Shown here piece by piece: positions 62,751 through 64,000 of a stretch of DNA of 64,000 nt. Each line of letters starts with the position of its first letter. Position 1 is the first letter of the stretch. Source of the stretch: an uncultured Gammaproteobacteria bacterium. Lineage in GTDB: Bacteria; Pseudomonadota; Gammaproteobacteria; Arenicellales; Poriferihabitantaceae. The stretch lies in contig CALKKV010000017.1 of assembly GCA_937992195.1 (NCBI GenBank), forward strand, positions 51,476 to 115,475, in the 5' to 3' direction. The notes below the pieces were generated by a model. The model was given only the letters and a program-made list of their open reading frames with translations. It ran no database searches and was not told where the DNA came from. A program made the translations under genes and the position numbers.

Positions 62751-63854
62751 CTAGATTCGCATTGGCATAACCAACCAAGTGGAAATCTCATCTCCAGGCT
62801 GTCTAACAATACAAATGCCGTCGTTACCCTGGAAGTGCAAAGCCACTTGTTCTGTGCTAATAGCGCGACAAGCGTCGATCAGGTAAGTAACATTGTAACC
62901 TGTCTCAACAGATTCACCTTTGTAGTCCACCGCCATTTCTTCGAGGGCTTCTTCCTGTTCCGGATTATTGGCAGTAACAGACATTTTTCCCTTCTCGAGC
63001 CGAAGTTTTACACCTTTAAAACGATCTGTTGTTAATACAGCTGCACGCGTCAATGTTTCAATTAGTTCGGATCTGTCCACTTCAATGAGCACATTGAGCT
63101 CTGTCTCTAATACGCCTTTGAACTCGGGAAATTTGCCGTCAATCAATTTTGTGATTAATGTCGTCTCTCCGCGAGACAATCGAAGATGATTCTTACTTAC
63201 CTCAATGAGAATTTCTGACTCATCATCACCATCCAAGAACCGACCTATTTCTGTAATAGCTTTCCTTGGTACGATGACCTGCCGAACGTCATTATTCGAG
63301 TTATCTATCTCCTCTTCGCTTTGTGCGAGCCGATGACCATCCGTTGCTATAGCACGAAGACGACCTTTCCCGATTTCGAATAATACGCCATTTAGGTAAT
63401 AGCGAACGTCTTGTACAGCCATCGCGAAAGAGGTTTTAGCTAATAAGCCTTTAAGAGATAACTGTTTGATTTTAAATCTTTCTTCCCAATTTCCAGATTC
63501 TATTCTCGGATAATCTTCAGCCGGTAAAGTCTTTAAGGTATATCGACTTTTACCAGAGGTCATTATCGCTTTTTCACCATCTGTTTTTAAAGAAATCTTC
63601 GCGCTTTCAGGAAGCATTTTACTTATATCCAACAATTTCCTGCTGGAAACAGTAAACGTTCCATCCGTGCCTTCTACGCCTTCTATGGATTCTGATATCT
63701 CTACTTCTAAATCTGTGCCGACTAAGGTGAGGCGACTGTTTTCTAAATGAAAAAACAAATTAGCCAGGATAGGCAACGTCTGGCGACGTTCCACTACGCT
63801 GCTTACTAAGGATAAAGTGGGTAATAATTTAGAACGCTCTATTTTGATATTCAT
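62751..63854 (-). CDS. dnaN: DNA polymerase III sliding clamp, beta subunit
   Basis: 367 residues, the normal clamp length. The protein forms a ring around DNA that tethers replicative polymerase. The three similar domains are visible by their starts, such as KIERSKLLPTLSLVSSVVER (domain I), KQLSLKGLLAKTSFAMAVQD (II) and LIEVDRSELIETLTRAAVLT (III), with the C-terminal QPGDEISTWLVMPMRI. Upstream DNA carries DnaA-box-like repeats; dnaA is expected beyond the window edge. Its terminator and a parS site follow it. Confidence 0.97.
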   Translation of the reverse strand: MNIKIERSKLLPTLSLVSSVVERRQTLPILANLFFHLENSRLTLVGTDLEVEISESIEGVEGTDGTFTVSSRKLLDISKMLPESAKISLKTDGEKAIMTSGKSRYTLKTLPAEDYPRIESGNWEERFKIKQLSLKGLLAKTSFAMAVQDVRYYLNGVLFEIGKGRLRAIATDGHRLAQSEEEIDNSNNDVRQVIVPRKAITEIGRFLDGDDESEILIEVSKNHLRLSRGETTLITKLIDGKFPEFKGVLETELNVLIEVDRSELIETLTRAAVLTTDRFKGVKLRLEKGKMSVTANNPEQEEALEEMAVDYKGESVETGYNVTYLIDACRAISTEQVALHFQGNDGICIVRQPGDEISTWLVMPMRI

Positions 63855-63893
63855 TTTATATATTAGTAGTAACAGTAGTAGGCTCTGTGGAAT

Positions 63894-63999
63894 TGTGTAT
63901 AAAGCGAATAAGTTCTAATGAATCAATAACTTATCTACTCTGAATCTGTGTATATTTTGCGTATAAGTTCTGTGTAACTAGAGGATAGAATGTGTACAA
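63894..63999. promoter_or_regulatory. Cluster of DnaA-box-like sequences upstream of dnaN
   Basis: Five near matches to the DnaA box in one orientation: TGTGTATAA (63894, one mismatch to TGTGGATAA), TGTGTATAT (63947), TGCGTATAA (63958), TGTGTAACT (63971) and TGTGTACAA (63991), plus TTATCTACT (63931) in the opposite sense. A TGTGTA core recurs. Such clusters occur at origins and in the dnaA-dnaN interval; whether this is oriC cannot be decided here because the region continues outside the window. Confidence 0.45.
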
Positions 64000-64000
64000 A

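Overview
The window is a 64 kb chromosomal segment of a gammaproteobacterium of moderate GC. It is probably a free-living aquatic or marine lineage. This is inferred from family-level similarity and gene order: rpe-gph-trpE-trpG, nadD-rsfS-rlmH-maf-rng, gluQRS, sthA, moaC-moeA, and dnaN/gyrB. I cannot name a genus. The right edge lies close to the replication origin: dnaN and gyrB are there, with two perfect parS sites and DnaA-box-like repeats.

Layout. 1-2.8 kb: the end of a surface-glycan locus (a 5'-truncated family 2 glycosyltransferase and a methyltransferase-glycosyltransferase fusion) with a flavin reductase-like gene between them. 2.9-10.6 kb: a DsbA-like oxidoreductase, an SDR gene remnant, a repetitive exported helical protein, a methyltransferase-moeA-moaC molybdenum cofactor cluster, a short Kef-type antiporter, DUF1223, msrB, and a HAD phosphatase/VOC pair. 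11-23 kb: a bacterial dynamin-like GTPase, cca, a lipoprotein aminopeptidase, trhO, and mixed small enzymes and membrane proteins. 23.3-29.2 kb: a long co-directional housekeeping run, tlpA-like, nadD, rsfS, rlmH, maf, rng, hypothetical, cytochrome c, gluQRS. Its nadD has no ATG, GTG or TTG start available.

29.2-34.2 kb is the accessory part. It is a patchwork of small single-gene units (DUF2007, isochorismatase-like, ACT, GFA and VOC proteins) and broken genes: a frameshifted GNAT, a GNAT stopped by one in-frame TAA, a PhyH N-terminal stub and a VOC C-terminal stub. Sequences resembling half attC sites occur between some units. It looks like a decayed cassette region, but no integrase is in the window.

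34.2-54.7 kb is a conserved core: apeB, apaH, mlaA, sfsA, a flippase-like protein, hlyU-like, sthA, a SufS-like enzyme behind an inverted-repeat operator, degQ-like, rpe-gph, then trpL-trpE-trpG-trpC, osmC-like, an AI-2E transporter, DUF2007, mrcB and a YihY family gene. The trp operon has a leader peptide with three Trp codons, and trpD is missing from between trpG and trpC. 54.8-59.5 kb: arsC-like, an HD-domain protein, and a DUF2141 / DUF3179 / dimethylformamidase-like cluster of unknown role. 59.6-64 kb: gyrB and dnaN on the minus strand, separated by 752 bp. That gap contains no recF and instead carries two parS sites and a terminator.

No tRNA, rRNA, CRISPR array or intact insertion sequence was seen. 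All assignments come from reading the sequence; no database search was run.
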